Below are positions 46,861 through 56,037 of a DNA stretch of 64,000 nucleotides, piece after piece (the first letter of the stretch is position 1; the number at the start of each line of letters is the position of its first letter). Source of the DNA: Rhizobium sp. WYJ-E13 (GTDB taxonomy: Bacteria; Pseudomonadota; Alphaproteobacteria; Rhizobiales; Rhizobiaceae). Position numbers and translations under genes: made by a program. Where the stretch lies: assembly GCF_018987265.1 (NCBI RefSeq), contig NZ_CP076854.1, positions 1,922,001 through 1,986,000 of the forward strand, written 5' to 3'. The notes under the pieces were generated by a model. That model made no database searches. It saw nothing but the letters and a program-made list of their open reading frames with translations, and was not told the DNA's origin.

Positions 46861-47009
46861 AACTTTCTGCGAGTGGCGCGACTGCAATCGCAACAATCCG
46901 CTTTCGCCGGCAACCCATGCAGCGATAAATGACTGTCAAAGTCGGGCATGGTCATGTCACGGGCAGTCGCATGCGCCTGCAGTGAACCGCGAACAATCTG
47001 AGGTCAGCG

Positions 47010-48002
47010 ATGCAAACGCTTCTGCTTAGCAAGGATCAGGTGAAGGGCCTGATTGGGATGCGACAGGTCATCGCTGCGGTGGAAGATGCCTACCGGGCCT
47101 TCAGCAGCAGACAGGTGGAGCAACCCGACTATATCGGCATCCGCCTGCCGGAGGGTCGCGGAGAGATCGATTTCAAGCTGAGCTATCATCAGCAGGCCGA
47201 GATGATCTCGATGAAGGCACATTCCGGCGGCTTCACCGGCAATCCGGAAGCGCATGGCGTCCCGAACAGCATGGGAACCATTCTCCTTTTCGACGCCAGA
47301 AGCTGTGCGCTCGCCTGCATCATGGACGGAAGCCTGATCACAGGCCTGCGAACCGGCGCCGCCGGCGCGGTCTCCGTCAAGGCGCTTGCCCGAAAAAACG
47401 CCCGCACGATCGCCTCCATCGGCACCGGAAACCAGGCGCGAATGCAGATCCGCGCGATCCGCGAGGTCATGCAGATCGACGAAATCCATGCCTGGAGCCG
47501 GACGCCGGAAAACTTGGCTGCCTACAAGCAGGACATCGAACGCGAATTCCAGATACCGGTCATCATCGCGGCCTCCGGAAAGGGGGCGGTCGAAAAGGCC
47601 GACATCCTGATCACCACCACACGCGGCAAAGGGGGGCTGGTCCAGGCAGACTGGGTGAAACCCGGCACCCACATCGTCGCCATAGGAACGGACGCGCGCG
47701 GCAAGCAGGAACTGGACCCCGAACTGTTCAGAAATGCGAAGATCGTGGTCGATTCCATTCCGCAATGCACGCAGAAGGGTGAAACTGTTCACCCTCTTGC
47801 CGGGAATATTATCAAGATAGACGACATTTACGCCGAGATCGGAGAAATCCTGCTCGGCGCCAAGCCCGGTCGCGCGAGCGACGACGAAATCACAATCTTC
47901 GACTCTACCGGTATGGCCATCCAGGACAACACCACGGCCGGATCGATCTACCGGAACGCTCTCGCCAACACTATTGGCACATTCTTTTCCTTCATCGGGT
48001 GA
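47010..48002 (+). CDS. Ornithine cyclodeaminase/mu-crystallin family reductase (BhcD- or EutC-like)
   Basis: 330 residues. [16 protein letters not shown] and the dinucleotide-binding [15 protein letters not shown], then [20 protein letters not shown], are family hallmarks. Members include ornithine cyclodeaminase, alanine dehydrogenase, the ectoine protein EutC and the iminosuccinate reductase BhcD. It is followed directly by a threonine-dehydratase-like gene, the pairing seen for both EutC/EutB and BhcD/BhcB. The nearby DSD1-family aldolase tilts this towards BhcD, which makes aspartate from iminosuccinate. Confidence 0.87.
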   Translation: MQTLLLSKDQVKGLIGMRQVIAAVEDAYRAFSSRQVEQPDYIGIRLPEGRGEIDFKLSYHQQAEMISMKAHSGGFTGNPEAHGVPNSMGTILLFDARSCALACIMDGSLITGLRTGAAGAVSVKALARKNARTIASIGTGNQARMQIRAIREVMQIDEIHAWSRTPENLAAYKQDIEREFQIPVIIAASGKGAVEKADILITTTRGKGGLVQADWVKPGTHIVAIGTDARGKQELDPELFRNAKIVVDSIPQCTQKGETVHPLAGNIIKIDDIYAEIGEILLGAKPGRASDDEITIFDSTGMAIQDNTTAGSIYRNALANTIGTFFSFIG

Positions 48003-48007
48003 CGATC

Positions 48008-48976
48008 ATGCGCAACTTCCCGACAATCCAGGACATTCACGACGCGCGCGCGCGCCTCAAGCCGCATGTCCGGCATACGCCGCTGCTGCGCGCGGACAAG
48101 ATCGAAAAGACGGTGGGCTGCGAGCTTTACCTCAAGCCGGAAACCCTGCAGATCACCGGCGCCTTCAAGATTCGCGGCGCGCTCAACAAGGCGCTCTCGC
48201 TTTCGAAAGCCGATATCGCAAACGGCATCATCGCGACATCGTCGGGCAATCATGCGCAGGGGCTGGCCTATGCCGCGAGAATGCTGGGTGTGAAAGCCAT
48301 ATTGGTGCTGCCGGTCACCGCGCCCAAGATCAAGATCGAGAACACCAAGGCGCTTGGCGCTGAGGTCGTCCTCTTCGACGGCGACACCGCAGCCCGCTGG
48401 AAGCGCGTCTACGAGATTGCGACCGAAAACAATTACGTGCCCATTCACGCCTTCGAGGATCCGATCGTCATGGCCGGACAGGGAACGATCGGCTGCGAAA
48501 TTCTCGATGATCTGGCGGACGTGGACACGGTCATCGTTCCCGTGGGTGGCGGCGGGCTGATTTCGGGTATCGCCACGGCCATCAAGGAAACGAAGCCGTC
48601 CGTGCGCGTCATCGGCGCAGAGCCGGCGCTGACGCCGAAATATTACCTCAGCCGGATCAACCGGGAGCGAACCCCGCTTCCGCTCCTGGACACGATCGCA
48701 GACGGCTTGCGGATCAGCGTTCCGGGCCAGAACCCCTATCCCATCATCGAGAAATATGTCGACGAGATCGTTCTGGTGGAAGACCGGCATATCATTGATG
48801 GCATGCGCGCGCTGGCAAAGGATGCCAAGCTGATCGCCGAGCCGGCCGCCGCCATCACGGTCGGCGCGCTGCTGGCGGGCTCGATCAATCTGAAGCCGGA
48901 CGAAAAGGTCTGCGCCGTCCTGTCGGGCGGGAACTGGGACTTGAGCGATCTCGTCGGGGTCTACGCCGAAGGCTGA
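48008..48976 (+). CDS. Threonine/hydroxyaspartate dehydratase-like PLP enzyme (BhcB- or EutB-like)
   Basis: 322 residues from ATG 48008 (GGGTGA upstream); a GTG at 47999 overlapping the previous stop is an alternative. Fold type II: PLP Lys in [24 protein letters not shown], the phosphate-binding [11 protein letters not shown] and the C-terminal LSGGNWDL. Candidate reactions are dehydration of threonine/serine, 3-hydroxyaspartate (BhcB) or a hydroxyectoine intermediate (EutB). The context with BhcC- and BhcD-like genes supports hydroxyaspartate. Confidence 0.88.
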   Translation: MRNFPTIQDIHDARARLKPHVRHTPLLRADKIEKTVGCELYLKPETLQITGAFKIRGALNKALSLSKADIANGIIATSSGNHAQGLAYAARMLGVKAILVLPVTAPKIKIENTKALGAEVVLFDGDTAARWKRVYEIATENNYVPIHAFEDPIVMAGQGTIGCEILDDLADVDTVIVPVGGGGLISGIATAIKETKPSVRVIGAEPALTPKYYLSRINRERTPLPLLDTIADGLRISVPGQNPYPIIEKYVDEIVLVEDRHIIDGMRALAKDAKLIAEPAAAITVGALLAGSINLKPDEKVCAVLSGGNWDLSDLVGVYAEG

Positions 48977-49385
48977 ACGGTCGGACGGTCCCGTGACGCG
49001 AGCCGGCGATCACATGTCCGATGATCCGGATAGAGTCGGCCAGTGAAGAACTGGCAAGCCACTGATTTGGGGTAAGAATCGAATGATCTGCAGATCCTGT
49101 AATTGCCGGAAACAGCCACTGAACAGGCTGTTTCCTTGCGATCGTTCAGGCAGCTCTTGTGTCTGGTCGCCGCACTCATCCTCACGTTCCAGCGCCAATC
49201 AATGTCGCAGCTTTCTGCCTGAAAGCGAGTTCTTCACGATCGACCAACTTGTTCCGGACGACCCCTGCCTCGTAAGATCGATGCGGTGATCGACTTTTCC
49301 TTCAGCGTGAGTCACCAAGCAGACCTTGCTCGCCAGTGCCGGAAGAGGCTGCATGATTCGCTAGCGGCAGCCTGATACACTGGTC
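48977..49385. other. Intergenic region between convergent genes, nothing recognised
   Basis: About 410 bp between the dehydratase gene and the end of the ribose-type permease gene. Only short unsupported frames; no clear terminator with a U-run was seen. Confidence 0.4.
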
Positions 49386-50423
49386 TCATCCACCGACCTG
49401 GTCCTGATTGGCAGCCACCGGCAATTTGCTTTCGTCCGGAACACGGGCTTCGGTCTGCCGGGCGGCGGAGATGAGTCGGCGATGTGCGCGGATCGCGTTC
49501 CATTGTTGGTCGATCAGCACGCCGATGAGGATCACGCCACCCATGACGGCGAAATTCAGCGACGAGGGGATGCCCAGCAGATTCACGAGGTTCTGCAGCT
49601 CCTGGAGCAGGACCGTTCCGAGCACGACGCCAACGATCGATCCCTCGCCGCCGCGGAGCGAAAAACCGCCGAGTACGGCAGCGGCAATCGCGTAGAGCTC
49701 ATAGAACTGGCCATGGCTGGCCGGCGAGATCGAGCGTGTGTACATGGCGAAATAGATTGCCGCGAGCGCTGTAAGCAGTCCGCAGATGACATAGGCCGAC
49801 ATCACCATCCGGCCGGTGCGGATACCGGAATATCGGGCCGCCTCCTCGTTTTTGCCGATCGCGTAAAGGTAACGCCCGAAGACAGAGCGATGCAGCACCA
49901 CCCACATGACCACGGAAATGATGACGAGCGCTATGAAGGTGTTGGGAACGCCGTAAAACCGTCCGGCGGTGATGAACTCAAGGTCCGGGAAATTTTGGCC
50001 GAACGCAAAACCCGCCGTCCCGTCGGCCGTATAGAAGCGCGCCGCCCCGCGATAGATAAGGAGGCCGCAGAGAGTGACGACGAAGGGTTGCAGGTTCAGC
50101 CGGGTGATCAGCCAGCCGTGAATGGCACCGATGGCCGCGCCGAGCATTAGGATGAGTGGCAGCGCCAGCATCCATGACATATCTTGGACCGCGACGAAAT
50201 CGACAAACAGCACACCAAGAAGCGCTACGAGCGAACCCACGGAAAGTTCGATACCGCCTGTAATGATGACGTAGGCCTGGCCAATCGACAGGATGCCGAA
50301 CAGACCGATCAGGTTGGCGGTATTCGCCAGGTTGATCGGCAGCAGGAAGCGCGGATTGATGATGGCGACGACGATGCCGACGACGACGATCAAAAGCAGC
50401 AGTCCAAGATCCTTTTTGATCAT
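49386..50423 (-). CDS. ABC ribose-type permease (RbsC family)
   Basis: 345 residues from ATG 50423, with GGGGGATC upstream. Hydrophobic with about ten membrane segments and the family motifs ITGGIELSVGSLVALLGV, LNLQPFVVTL and AAVLGGFSLRGGEGS. Carbohydrate uptake class 2. Last gene of a three-gene importer operon. Confidence 0.93.
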   Translation of the reverse strand: MIKKDLGLLLLIVVVGIVVAIINPRFLLPINLANTANLIGLFGILSIGQAYVIITGGIELSVGSLVALLGVLFVDFVAVQDMSWMLALPLILMLGAAIGAIHGWLITRLNLQPFVVTLCGLLIYRGAARFYTADGTAGFAFGQNFPDLEFITAGRFYGVPNTFIALVIISVVMWVVLHRSVFGRYLYAIGKNEEAARYSGIRTGRMVMSAYVICGLLTALAAIYFAMYTRSISPASHGQFYELYAIAAAVLGGFSLRGGEGSIVGVVLGTVLLQELQNLVNLLGIPSSLNFAVMGGVILIGVLIDQQWNAIRAHRRLISAARQTEARVPDESKLPVAANQDQVGG

Positions 50424-50462
50424 TCGAGATCCCCCGTACACCTGATTATATTGCCGCGGCGG

Positions 50463-52004
50463 CTATTTTACGCGTTTGCCAACAGCAAGCAAAAGGACGC
50501 TTTCCTGACTGAATTCGTCCTCATCGAGAATGCCGGCGATCTGGCCCTCGTGCATGACGGCAATGCGGTCAGAAACGCCGATCACCTCTTCCATGTCGCT
50601 GGAGATCATCAGGATCGCGACACCGGCATCGGCAAGCGCCCGCATCAGGCCGTAGATCTCGTTCTTCGCGCCGATATCGATGCCGCGTGTCGGCTCGTCG
50701 AAGATCATCACCTTCGGGCTCATCGACAACCATTTGGCAAGTACCACCTTTTGCTGGTTGCCGCCGGATAGGGTGCCGGTTCGGCTCGAAATAGAGGGCG
50801 CCTTGATGCCGAGGCGAACGCGCTGTTTTTCGGCCGCCGCCGTCTCCCGCTCGGCGGAAAGCATGAAGCGGCTGGCGAGCATGGGGAGATCGGCAAGGGT
50901 TATGTTCTGGGCGATCGAGAAATCGAGAAGAATGCCGTTGCGCTTTCGATCCTCCGGCACCAGGAAAATGCCGCGAGCAACGGCGTCCCGCGCGGAACGG
51001 ACTGCAATTTTCTGCCCGTCCTGCAGGATGGATCCGCCGTAACTGCGATCAATGCCAAAGAGCACCTTGGCAAGCTCGGTACGGCCGGACCCGACGAGGC
51101 CCGCAAGTCCGAGGATTTCTCCATACCTGATTTCCAGATCAACGGGACGGCCGGGATAGGCCTCCGTGCGCACGGCACTTACCTTCAGCGCAATCGAGCC
51201 GGGTGAGCGCTGCGGCTTTGCAGTACGGGCCGCAAGCATCCGGCCGATCATCAGCTTGACCATCTGGTCGTGGCCGATGTCCGTCTTGGCGAGCGTGCCC
51301 ACAAGCGCACCGTCACGGAGTACGACGACCCGGTCGGCTACGCGCTCAACCTCGTGGAGCCGATGCGAGATGAAAATAACACTGATGCCATCCGCCTTCA
51401 GCAATTTGATGATGCTGAGCAGCCGCTCGGTTTCAGCCAGCGGCAGGCTGGAAGTGGGTTCGTCGAAGATGACCAGCCGCGCGTTGATGGACAGCGCCTT
51501 GGCGATTTCCACCATCTGCTGCTCGGCCAGCGAAAGCGACGCCACGCGTGTGTCGGCGGAAAAATGCGCGCCCACGCGCCTCAAGAGCGGCTTCACCATG
51601 TCCCTTAGCCGATCGCGATCGACGAGCTTAAGAGGTCCCGCCTTCAGCGGTTCGCGCCCTAGGAAGATATTGGCAGCGACGTCAAGATTCTCAAAGAGAT
51701 TGAGTTCCTGATGCACGAAGGCGATGCCGGACGAGATGCTCGATTCCACAGTGAGGAAACGAAGTTCTGCCCCGTCGAGCAGGATCGTGCCCCGATCCGG
51801 TGCGATCACACCGCCGAGAATCTTCATCAGTGTCGATTTTCCAGCCCCGTTTTCGCCGACAAGGCCGATGACCTCGCCTGGCATAATGTCCATCGACAGG
51901 CCCTCGAGCGCAACGACACCTGGATAGGTCTTGCCAACGCCGGAAAGCGAAAGAAATGGCTTTCCGGGCGCGCCCGGTGGCGGGATTTCGGAACTATGGT
52001 TCAT
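50463..52004 (-). CDS. ABC ribose-type ATPase, two fused domains (RbsA family)
   Basis: 513 residues. Domain 1: Walker A GENGAGKST and Walker B VIFDEPTSSLP, with LSLAEQQMVEIAKAL as the signature region. Domain 2 has the degenerate Walker A GLVGSGRTEL normal for this family, then LSGGNQQKV and MIFDEPTRGIDIG. Energises the RbsC-type permease. No sugar kinase or regulator gene is attached in this window, so the sugar cannot be named. Confidence 0.93.
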   Translation of the reverse strand: MNHSSEIPPPGAPGKPFLSLSGVGKTYPGVVALEGLSMDIMPGEVIGLVGENGAGKSTLMKILGGVIAPDRGTILLDGAELRFLTVESSISSGIAFVHQELNLFENLDVAANIFLGREPLKAGPLKLVDRDRLRDMVKPLLRRVGAHFSADTRVASLSLAEQQMVEIAKALSINARLVIFDEPTSSLPLAETERLLSIIKLLKADGISVIFISHRLHEVERVADRVVVLRDGALVGTLAKTDIGHDQMVKLMIGRMLAARTAKPQRSPGSIALKVSAVRTEAYPGRPVDLEIRYGEILGLAGLVGSGRTELAKVLFGIDRSYGGSILQDGQKIAVRSARDAVARGIFLVPEDRKRNGILLDFSIAQNITLADLPMLASRFMLSAERETAAAEKQRVRLGIKAPSISSRTGTLSGGNQQKVVLAKWLSMSPKVMIFDEPTRGIDIGAKNEIYGLMRALADAGVAILMISSDMEEVIGVSDRIAVMHEGQIAGILDEDEFSQESVLLLAVGKRVK

Positions 52005-52043
52005 CGGCTGTCCATGGCTGCTGATGCTGTCGGCACGAAATGC

Positions 52044-52075
52044 CTTTCGCGGCGGCGGTAGAGCCGCCGCGAAAG
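52044..52075 (-). other. Intercistronic hairpin after the ribose-type binding-protein gene
   Basis: A 13-bp perfect stem (CTTTCGCGGCGGC at 52044-52056 with its complement at 52063-52075), 6-nt loop, 3 nt after the binding-protein stop and 40 nt before the ATPase start. No U-run follows. Likely protects the upstream mRNA segment or attenuates transcription into the ATPase. Confidence 0.68.
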
Positions 52076-52078
52076 AGG

Positions 52079-53044
52079 TTATTTTCCAGCCATGGCCTTC
52101 AGGTTGGCAGCATACTTGTCAACGTCATCCTTACCGATGATCACCGTCGGAATGATGATCAAGCCGTCGGCGGGAATGCCGGACTTGTCGCCCTTGAGGT
52201 AGGCAGCCATCAATTTCATGCCCTGATAGGCCCATTCGAACGGCTGCTGCACGACGGTTGCCGCGATCGTACCTTCCTTGACGCCGCCGAGCGTGATCGG
52301 ATCGTCATCAAAGCCGACGACGGTGATCTGGCCGAGTTTGCCTGCGTCGCGCAGCGCCTCATAGATACGCGGCGTGTTGTAGGAGTAGAAGCCGACCATG
52401 CAGGTCAAGTCGGGGCTGGCCACCAGCGCATCCTCCACGTTCTTCTTAGCGCGCGTCTGGTCGATGTCGTCACCGCGAACATCGACCAGCTCGATCTTGG
52501 TACCCTTGAGCCCTTCCTTCATCCCCTCGATGCGTTCGCGGGCGTTATCGGCGCCCAGCAGACCGACGAAGCCCATGCACTTTCCGCCGTCCGGCATCGC
52601 CTTCTTGGCGATTTCGGCGGCCTGTTTGCCGGCGTCGACGTTCGAAGAACCGATATAGGCGACGCGGTTGGTCTTCGGCGCGTCGCTGTCGGTGGTGAAG
52701 AGAGCCGTCTGCGAGCCGATCTTGTTGAGGCCGTCCGTCTGGGTCTTGGGATCGACAGCGGAGACCATGATCCCCTTGACGCCGGCGCTGACGAGATCTT
52801 CCATGAGACGCTGCTGAATGGCGACGGCCGCCTGCTCAGGATATTTCAGCTCCATGTTGTAGTCTGGCATCTCGCCCTGCGCCTTCTTCACCCCCGCCTC
52901 GGCGGCTTTCCAGAAGTCGGATGCTCCATTGACGACGAATGCGAGTGTCGGCTTGTCGGCGGCATGTGATGCAGCCATCGGCGCCGCACTCAGCATCAAC
53001 GCAGCGAAAAACAAGGCTGCATTTTTCCGTTTCAGCTGTTTCAT
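52079..53044 (-). CDS. ABC ribose-type periplasmic sugar-binding protein (RbsB family)
   Basis: 321 residues with a Sec signal peptide (KRKNAALFFAALMLSAAP, cleavage after ASHAA). Periplasmic binding protein type 1 fold: LAFVVNGASDFWKAAEAGV, KGIMVSAVDPKTQTDGLN and TVVGFDDDPITLGGVKEG. It binds a sugar or similar small polar molecule and delivers it to the RbsA/RbsC-type transporter encoded after it. Confidence 0.92.
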   Translation of the reverse strand: MKQLKRKNAALFFAALMLSAAPMAASHAADKPTLAFVVNGASDFWKAAEAGVKKAQGEMPDYNMELKYPEQAAVAIQQRLMEDLVSAGVKGIMVSAVDPKTQTDGLNKIGSQTALFTTDSDAPKTNRVAYIGSSNVDAGKQAAEIAKKAMPDGGKCMGFVGLLGADNARERIEGMKEGLKGTKIELVDVRGDDIDQTRAKKNVEDALVASPDLTCMVGFYSYNTPRIYEALRDAGKLGQITVVGFDDDPITLGGVKEGTIAATVVQQPFEWAYQGMKLMAAYLKGDKSGIPADGLIIIPTVIIGKDDVDKYAANLKAMAGK

Positions 53045-53293
53045 AATACTCCTCCCAAGGGCCGCGGTTGCGAGGGCCCGTTCGCGACTTACGGCCGGCC
53101 GATGCGCTCCCCTCCAAGGTCCGTCGCGAAGCGACGTGTGGCATATGTGCCGATCGCACCACGACGGTATACCAGAATCTAAATTAGTAAATAGTAATAT
53201 TAATATCGATCAAAACATGTCGATGCTGGGTCAAATCCGCCCGCGGCGGCACAACTGCAAAAGCTTCGCGGGCGGGGAGCCTTTCAGTTGGAT
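53045..53293 (-). promoter_or_regulatory. Upstream region of the ribose-type operon, AT-rich
   Basis: Contains an AT-rich stretch at 53175-53215 (TAAATAGTAATATTAATATC), unlike its surroundings, and should hold the promoter of the importer operon. No convincing -35/-10 pair or palindrome was found by eye. An IS701-type element sits directly upstream and may have removed more distant control sites. Confidence 0.35.
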
Positions 53294-53297
53294 CTAA

Positions 53298-54713
53298 CAC
53301 TACTTTGGCAGATTAACTGGCCATTTACGATGATGGGCCATCTTGGGCACTTTCACAGGGGTGCGAAGGATGGCAGAGCTGGATGTTGCACTGGCAGATT
53401 GGCTGAAGCCGTTCGTTGAGAAGCTTGGTCACAAGAAGCGGCGACAGATGTGCCCGGTGTATATTTCGGGCCTCATCGGACCTGGCGATCGCAAGAGTAT
53501 CGAGCCCATGGCGGAGCGCCTGGCACCTAATCGCTACGACCGCCTGCATCATTTCATCTCGGATGGGATTTGGGATGCCGGTCCCCTTGAGGCGGAACTG
53601 GCGGTGCAGGCCGACAAGCTTGTCGGGGCTTCAGATGCTTTTCTGGTGATCGACGACACAGGTCTGCCGAAGAAGGGCGACCATTCTGTTGGGGTCGCGC
53701 CGCAGTATGCGTCGATGCTCGGCAAGCGCGCCAATTGCCAGACGCTGGTGTCGTTGACGCTGGCTCGCGACGAGGTTCCTGTTCCCGTTGGCCTGCGGTT
53801 GTTCCTGCCCGACAGTTGGACGAGTGATCAGGATCGGATGGCGAAGGCTGGTGTTCCCGAGGAGATGCGTCTACCCCGCACCAAACCGGAGATCGCGCTC
53901 GACGAGATCGATCGGCTGATTGCCGCAGGCGTGCGGTTTGGCACCGTACTTGCGGATGCCGGCTATGGTCTGTCGGCTGCGTTTCGCCAGGGGCTCAGGG
54001 CACGCAATCTCACCTGGGCTGTCGGTATTCCCAAGCATCAGAAGGTTTATCCTCATGATGTCGCATTGGTCTTTCCTGTCGCCGGCCATGGACGGCCACG
54101 CAAGCATTCGATCCCCGATACGCTGTCGACCGCAGCCGAAACGATCTTGGAAGGAAACACCTGGAAGAAAGTCAGTTGGCGTCACGGCACAAAAGGTCGA
54201 CTGACCGCACGCTTCGCTGCCCTGCGCATTCGGATTGCTGATGGCAACCCGCAACGCATCCTCGACAAGGGACAGCAGCATATGCCGGGCGAAGAGGCGT
54301 GGCTCGTTGGTGAATGGCGCTCAAACGACGAGCGCAAGTATTATCTCTCCAATCTACCGGCCGAGGCGACCCTGAAAGCTCTCGCGGCGGCCATCAAAGC
54401 GCGATGGGTCTGCGAGCAGGCCCATCAGCAGATGAAGGAAGAGCTCGGCCTCGATCACTTTGAAGGCCGATCATGGCAGGGTCTACACCGACACGCGTTG
54501 ATGACGATGATTGCCTATGCCTTTCTTCAACATCAGCGCCTCAACAAGGCAAAGCGGGAAAAAAAGGAATAGGCACGGCCCGCCTAAGCCGACACTGCCA
54601 GCCATCCGGCGCGCGGTCATAGCCGCGCTCTCAAATCACCGTCCACCACAACGATGTCCTCACTGCCGTATCAGGTTCCAAATGACCTCAAATTCAATTC
54701 TGCCAAAGTAGTG
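53298..54713 (+). mobile_element. IS701-type insertion sequence, intact, with 4-bp target duplication
   Basis: 1416 bp with inverted ends CACTACTTTGGCAGA (53298 on the left; complement ending at 54713), flanked on both sides by CTAA (53294-53297 and 54714-54717). CTAA fits the YTAR duplication of IS701-family elements. It encodes one full-length transposase. A broken relative of the same IS lies at 3031-3185 in the opposite orientation. The identical target repeats suggest a relatively recent insertion. Confidence 0.9.
53370..54572 (+). CDS. IS701-family DDE transposase
   Basis: About 400 residues from ATG 53370 (MAELDVALADWLKPF); a TTG at 53343 is a possible earlier start. Motifs: LVIDDTGLPKKGDHSVGV (first Asp), TVLADAGYG (second Asp) and WVCEQAHQQMKEELGLDH (Glu). 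Complete with no frameshift, so possibly active. Different IS species from the transposase at 3506-4693. Confidence 0.92.
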   Translation: MAELDVALADWLKPFVEKLGHKKRRQMCPVYISGLIGPGDRKSIEPMAERLAPNRYDRLHHFISDGIWDAGPLEAELAVQADKLVGASDAFLVIDDTGLPKKGDHSVGVAPQYASMLGKRANCQTLVSLTLARDEVPVPVGLRLFLPDSWTSDQDRMAKAGVPEEMRLPRTKPEIALDEIDRLIAAGVRFGTVLADAGYGLSAAFRQGLRARNLTWAVGIPKHQKVYPHDVALVFPVAGHGRPRKHSIPDTLSTAAETILEGNTWKKVSWRHGTKGRLTARFAALRIRIADGNPQRILDKGQQHMPGEEAWLVGEWRSNDERKYYLSNLPAEATLKALAAAIKARWVCEQAHQQMKEELGLDHFEGRSWQGLHRHALMTMIAYAFLQHQRLNKAKREKKE

Positions 54714-54739
54714 CTAAAATGCATGTCTCTGAAATCCAG

Positions 54740-54780
54740 GTTTTTGCTCTTGAAGGAATCGAACCGGCGACCCCGTTGTT
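54740..54780 (-). other. tRNA T-arm/acceptor-like fragment (D)
   Basis: The minus strand reads CGGGGTC then GCCGG-TTCGATT-CC and TTCAAGAGCAA, the layout of a tRNA 3' half with one base short in the T-stem. It ends like fragment B near 2950. No cloverleaf is formed, so it is not a tRNA gene. It lies 30-60 bp beyond the right end of the IS701-type element. Confidence 0.3.
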
Positions 54781-54862
54781 ATAAGCTTTCTTTGTGCAAG
54801 ATACCCATGACCAACCAATGGCTTGGGCTGCCCGGTGTGGCTGATTTTGGAGATAGAGACGT

Positions 54863-54946
54863 TCGCAGGCTTAACGGAAACCGGAAATACAGCCAGATCC
54901 CATAGGCGATAGTCTGCGGTGGAAAGCGGTGGTTCTTGTGGCTCAT
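54863..54946 (-). mobile_element. IS6-family transposase N-terminal scrap
   Basis: The minus-strand frame starting at 54946 reads MSHKNHRFPPQTIAYGIW then LYFRFPLSLR, the typical N-terminus of rhizobial IS6 transposases, after which the similarity ends abruptly. No catalytic residues remain. The rest of 54718-55135 shows no other supported gene. Confidence 0.65.
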
Positions 54947-55135
54947 GGTCGGACTGTCCATAGCCCTCAATTATCCATCAGCCGTTATGCGACCAGCACC
55001 GTGGTAACGCTCCCGCGGCTCAAAACTTGTTGGCTGCAGATCCGTCCGGAACGCCAAACCGAGCAGGTCGAGGTCAAATCTGCGCCAGCTTTCGGGGCAA
55101 ACAGTAAGACGACACGACGCAATTCAAGGTCATTG

Positions 55136-55978
55136 CTATGAAGCGGTCCGTTCCAAAAACGTCGTGATCGCCGCAATGACAATGGCATTTGCTTCCGCAT
55201 GAACCGCGTGGTTCGCTCCAGGCACTTCGAGAAGTTCGCCCTTGGGGATTCGCTCGGCGATCAACCGGGAATGTTTGGGGGGGCAGATCCAGTCCTGCGC
55301 ACCGCAGATAACCAGCGTCGGCACAGGGATGTCCTTGAGACGATCTCGCAGGTCGTAGAGCCGTTCCTTGAAGAGCGCATTGTGAGTTTCCGCATGTAGG
55401 CGCATGGTGCGGGTCCGTTCCAGCGCGGCATCTGGATCGAACTTCTCATAATAAAGCGGCTGCAGTGCGAGCCAGATGAGACGAAGCTCCGTATCGTCCT
55501 TCACCTTGTCGGAAAACATCTTGTCGAGCATCGACAGCGAGGCGCTCGTCGCCTTGTGAAGGCGCTCCTTGAACACCACCATCGCGTCGTCCTCGTGATG
55601 ATAGCTCGCCGCCGTGCCGCGCAGGATCAGCCGGGAAAGGTTATGCCCATATTTGACGCCGTAGGTCAGCGCGATCATGCCGCCGAAAGAACCTCCCTCC
55701 AGGATGATCTTGCGGCCGCCGCACAGGTTCACGCGAAAGGCTTCGACGTCATCCGCCAATTGCTCGAATGTATAGGGCGGCGTCAGGCTGGTCTCGCCGC
55801 ATCCGCGCTGGTCGTAGGCAATCAGGCGGTACTTGTCCGATAGCGGCTTGTAGGCGTTGAATTCGCCGCGGCGGTCGCCGATGCCCCTTCCCCCATGCAG
55901 AGCGATAATGGTTTCCGCGTCGGGATCGCCGATGTCATCGTAGACGAAGGTGGCGTTGTTCAGAGTCACTGTCGGCAT
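55136..55978 (-). CDS. Alpha/beta hydrolase, proline iminopeptidase-like
   Basis: 280 residues from ATG 55978, with GAGGACAATCT upstream; a longer frame overlaps the binding-protein gene. HGGRGIGDRRGEF (oxyanion region), YDQRGCGETS, nucleophile Ser in LEGGSFGGMIALTYG, acid Asp in CGAQDWICPP and His in PGANHAVHAE. No signal peptide, so cytoplasmic. In this operon it may release an amino acid from an imported peptide, amide or ester. Last recognisable gene of the operon. Confidence 0.88.
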   Translation of the reverse strand: MPTVTLNNATFVYDDIGDPDAETIIALHGGRGIGDRRGEFNAYKPLSDKYRLIAYDQRGCGETSLTPPYTFEQLADDVEAFRVNLCGGRKIILEGGSFGGMIALTYGVKYGHNLSRLILRGTAASYHHEDDAMVVFKERLHKATSASLSMLDKMFSDKVKDDTELRLIWLALQPLYYEKFDPDAALERTRTMRLHAETHNALFKERLYDLRDRLKDIPVPTLVICGAQDWICPPKHSRLIAERIPKGELLEVPGANHAVHAEANAIVIAAITTFLERTAS

Positions 55979-56002
55979 AGATTGTCCTCGAACTGGCAAG
56001 CG

Positions 56003-56034
56003 CGCACCCCGCGCCCCCAGGAACGCGGGGTGCG
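56003..56034 (-). other. Intercistronic hairpin after the family 5 binding-protein gene
   Basis: An 11-bp perfect stem (CGCACCCCGCG at 56003-56013 with its complement at 56024-56034), 10-nt loop, between the binding-protein stop and the hydrolase start. No U-run. Same position relative to a binding-protein gene as three other hairpins in this window. Confidence 0.65.
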
Positions 56035-56037
56035 GGA

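Noticed and set aside
49386..53044. Naming the ribose-type importer rbsABC outright.
   Set aside because: No ribokinase, RbsD or RbsR gene accompanies it; related transporters carry many other sugars and polyols.
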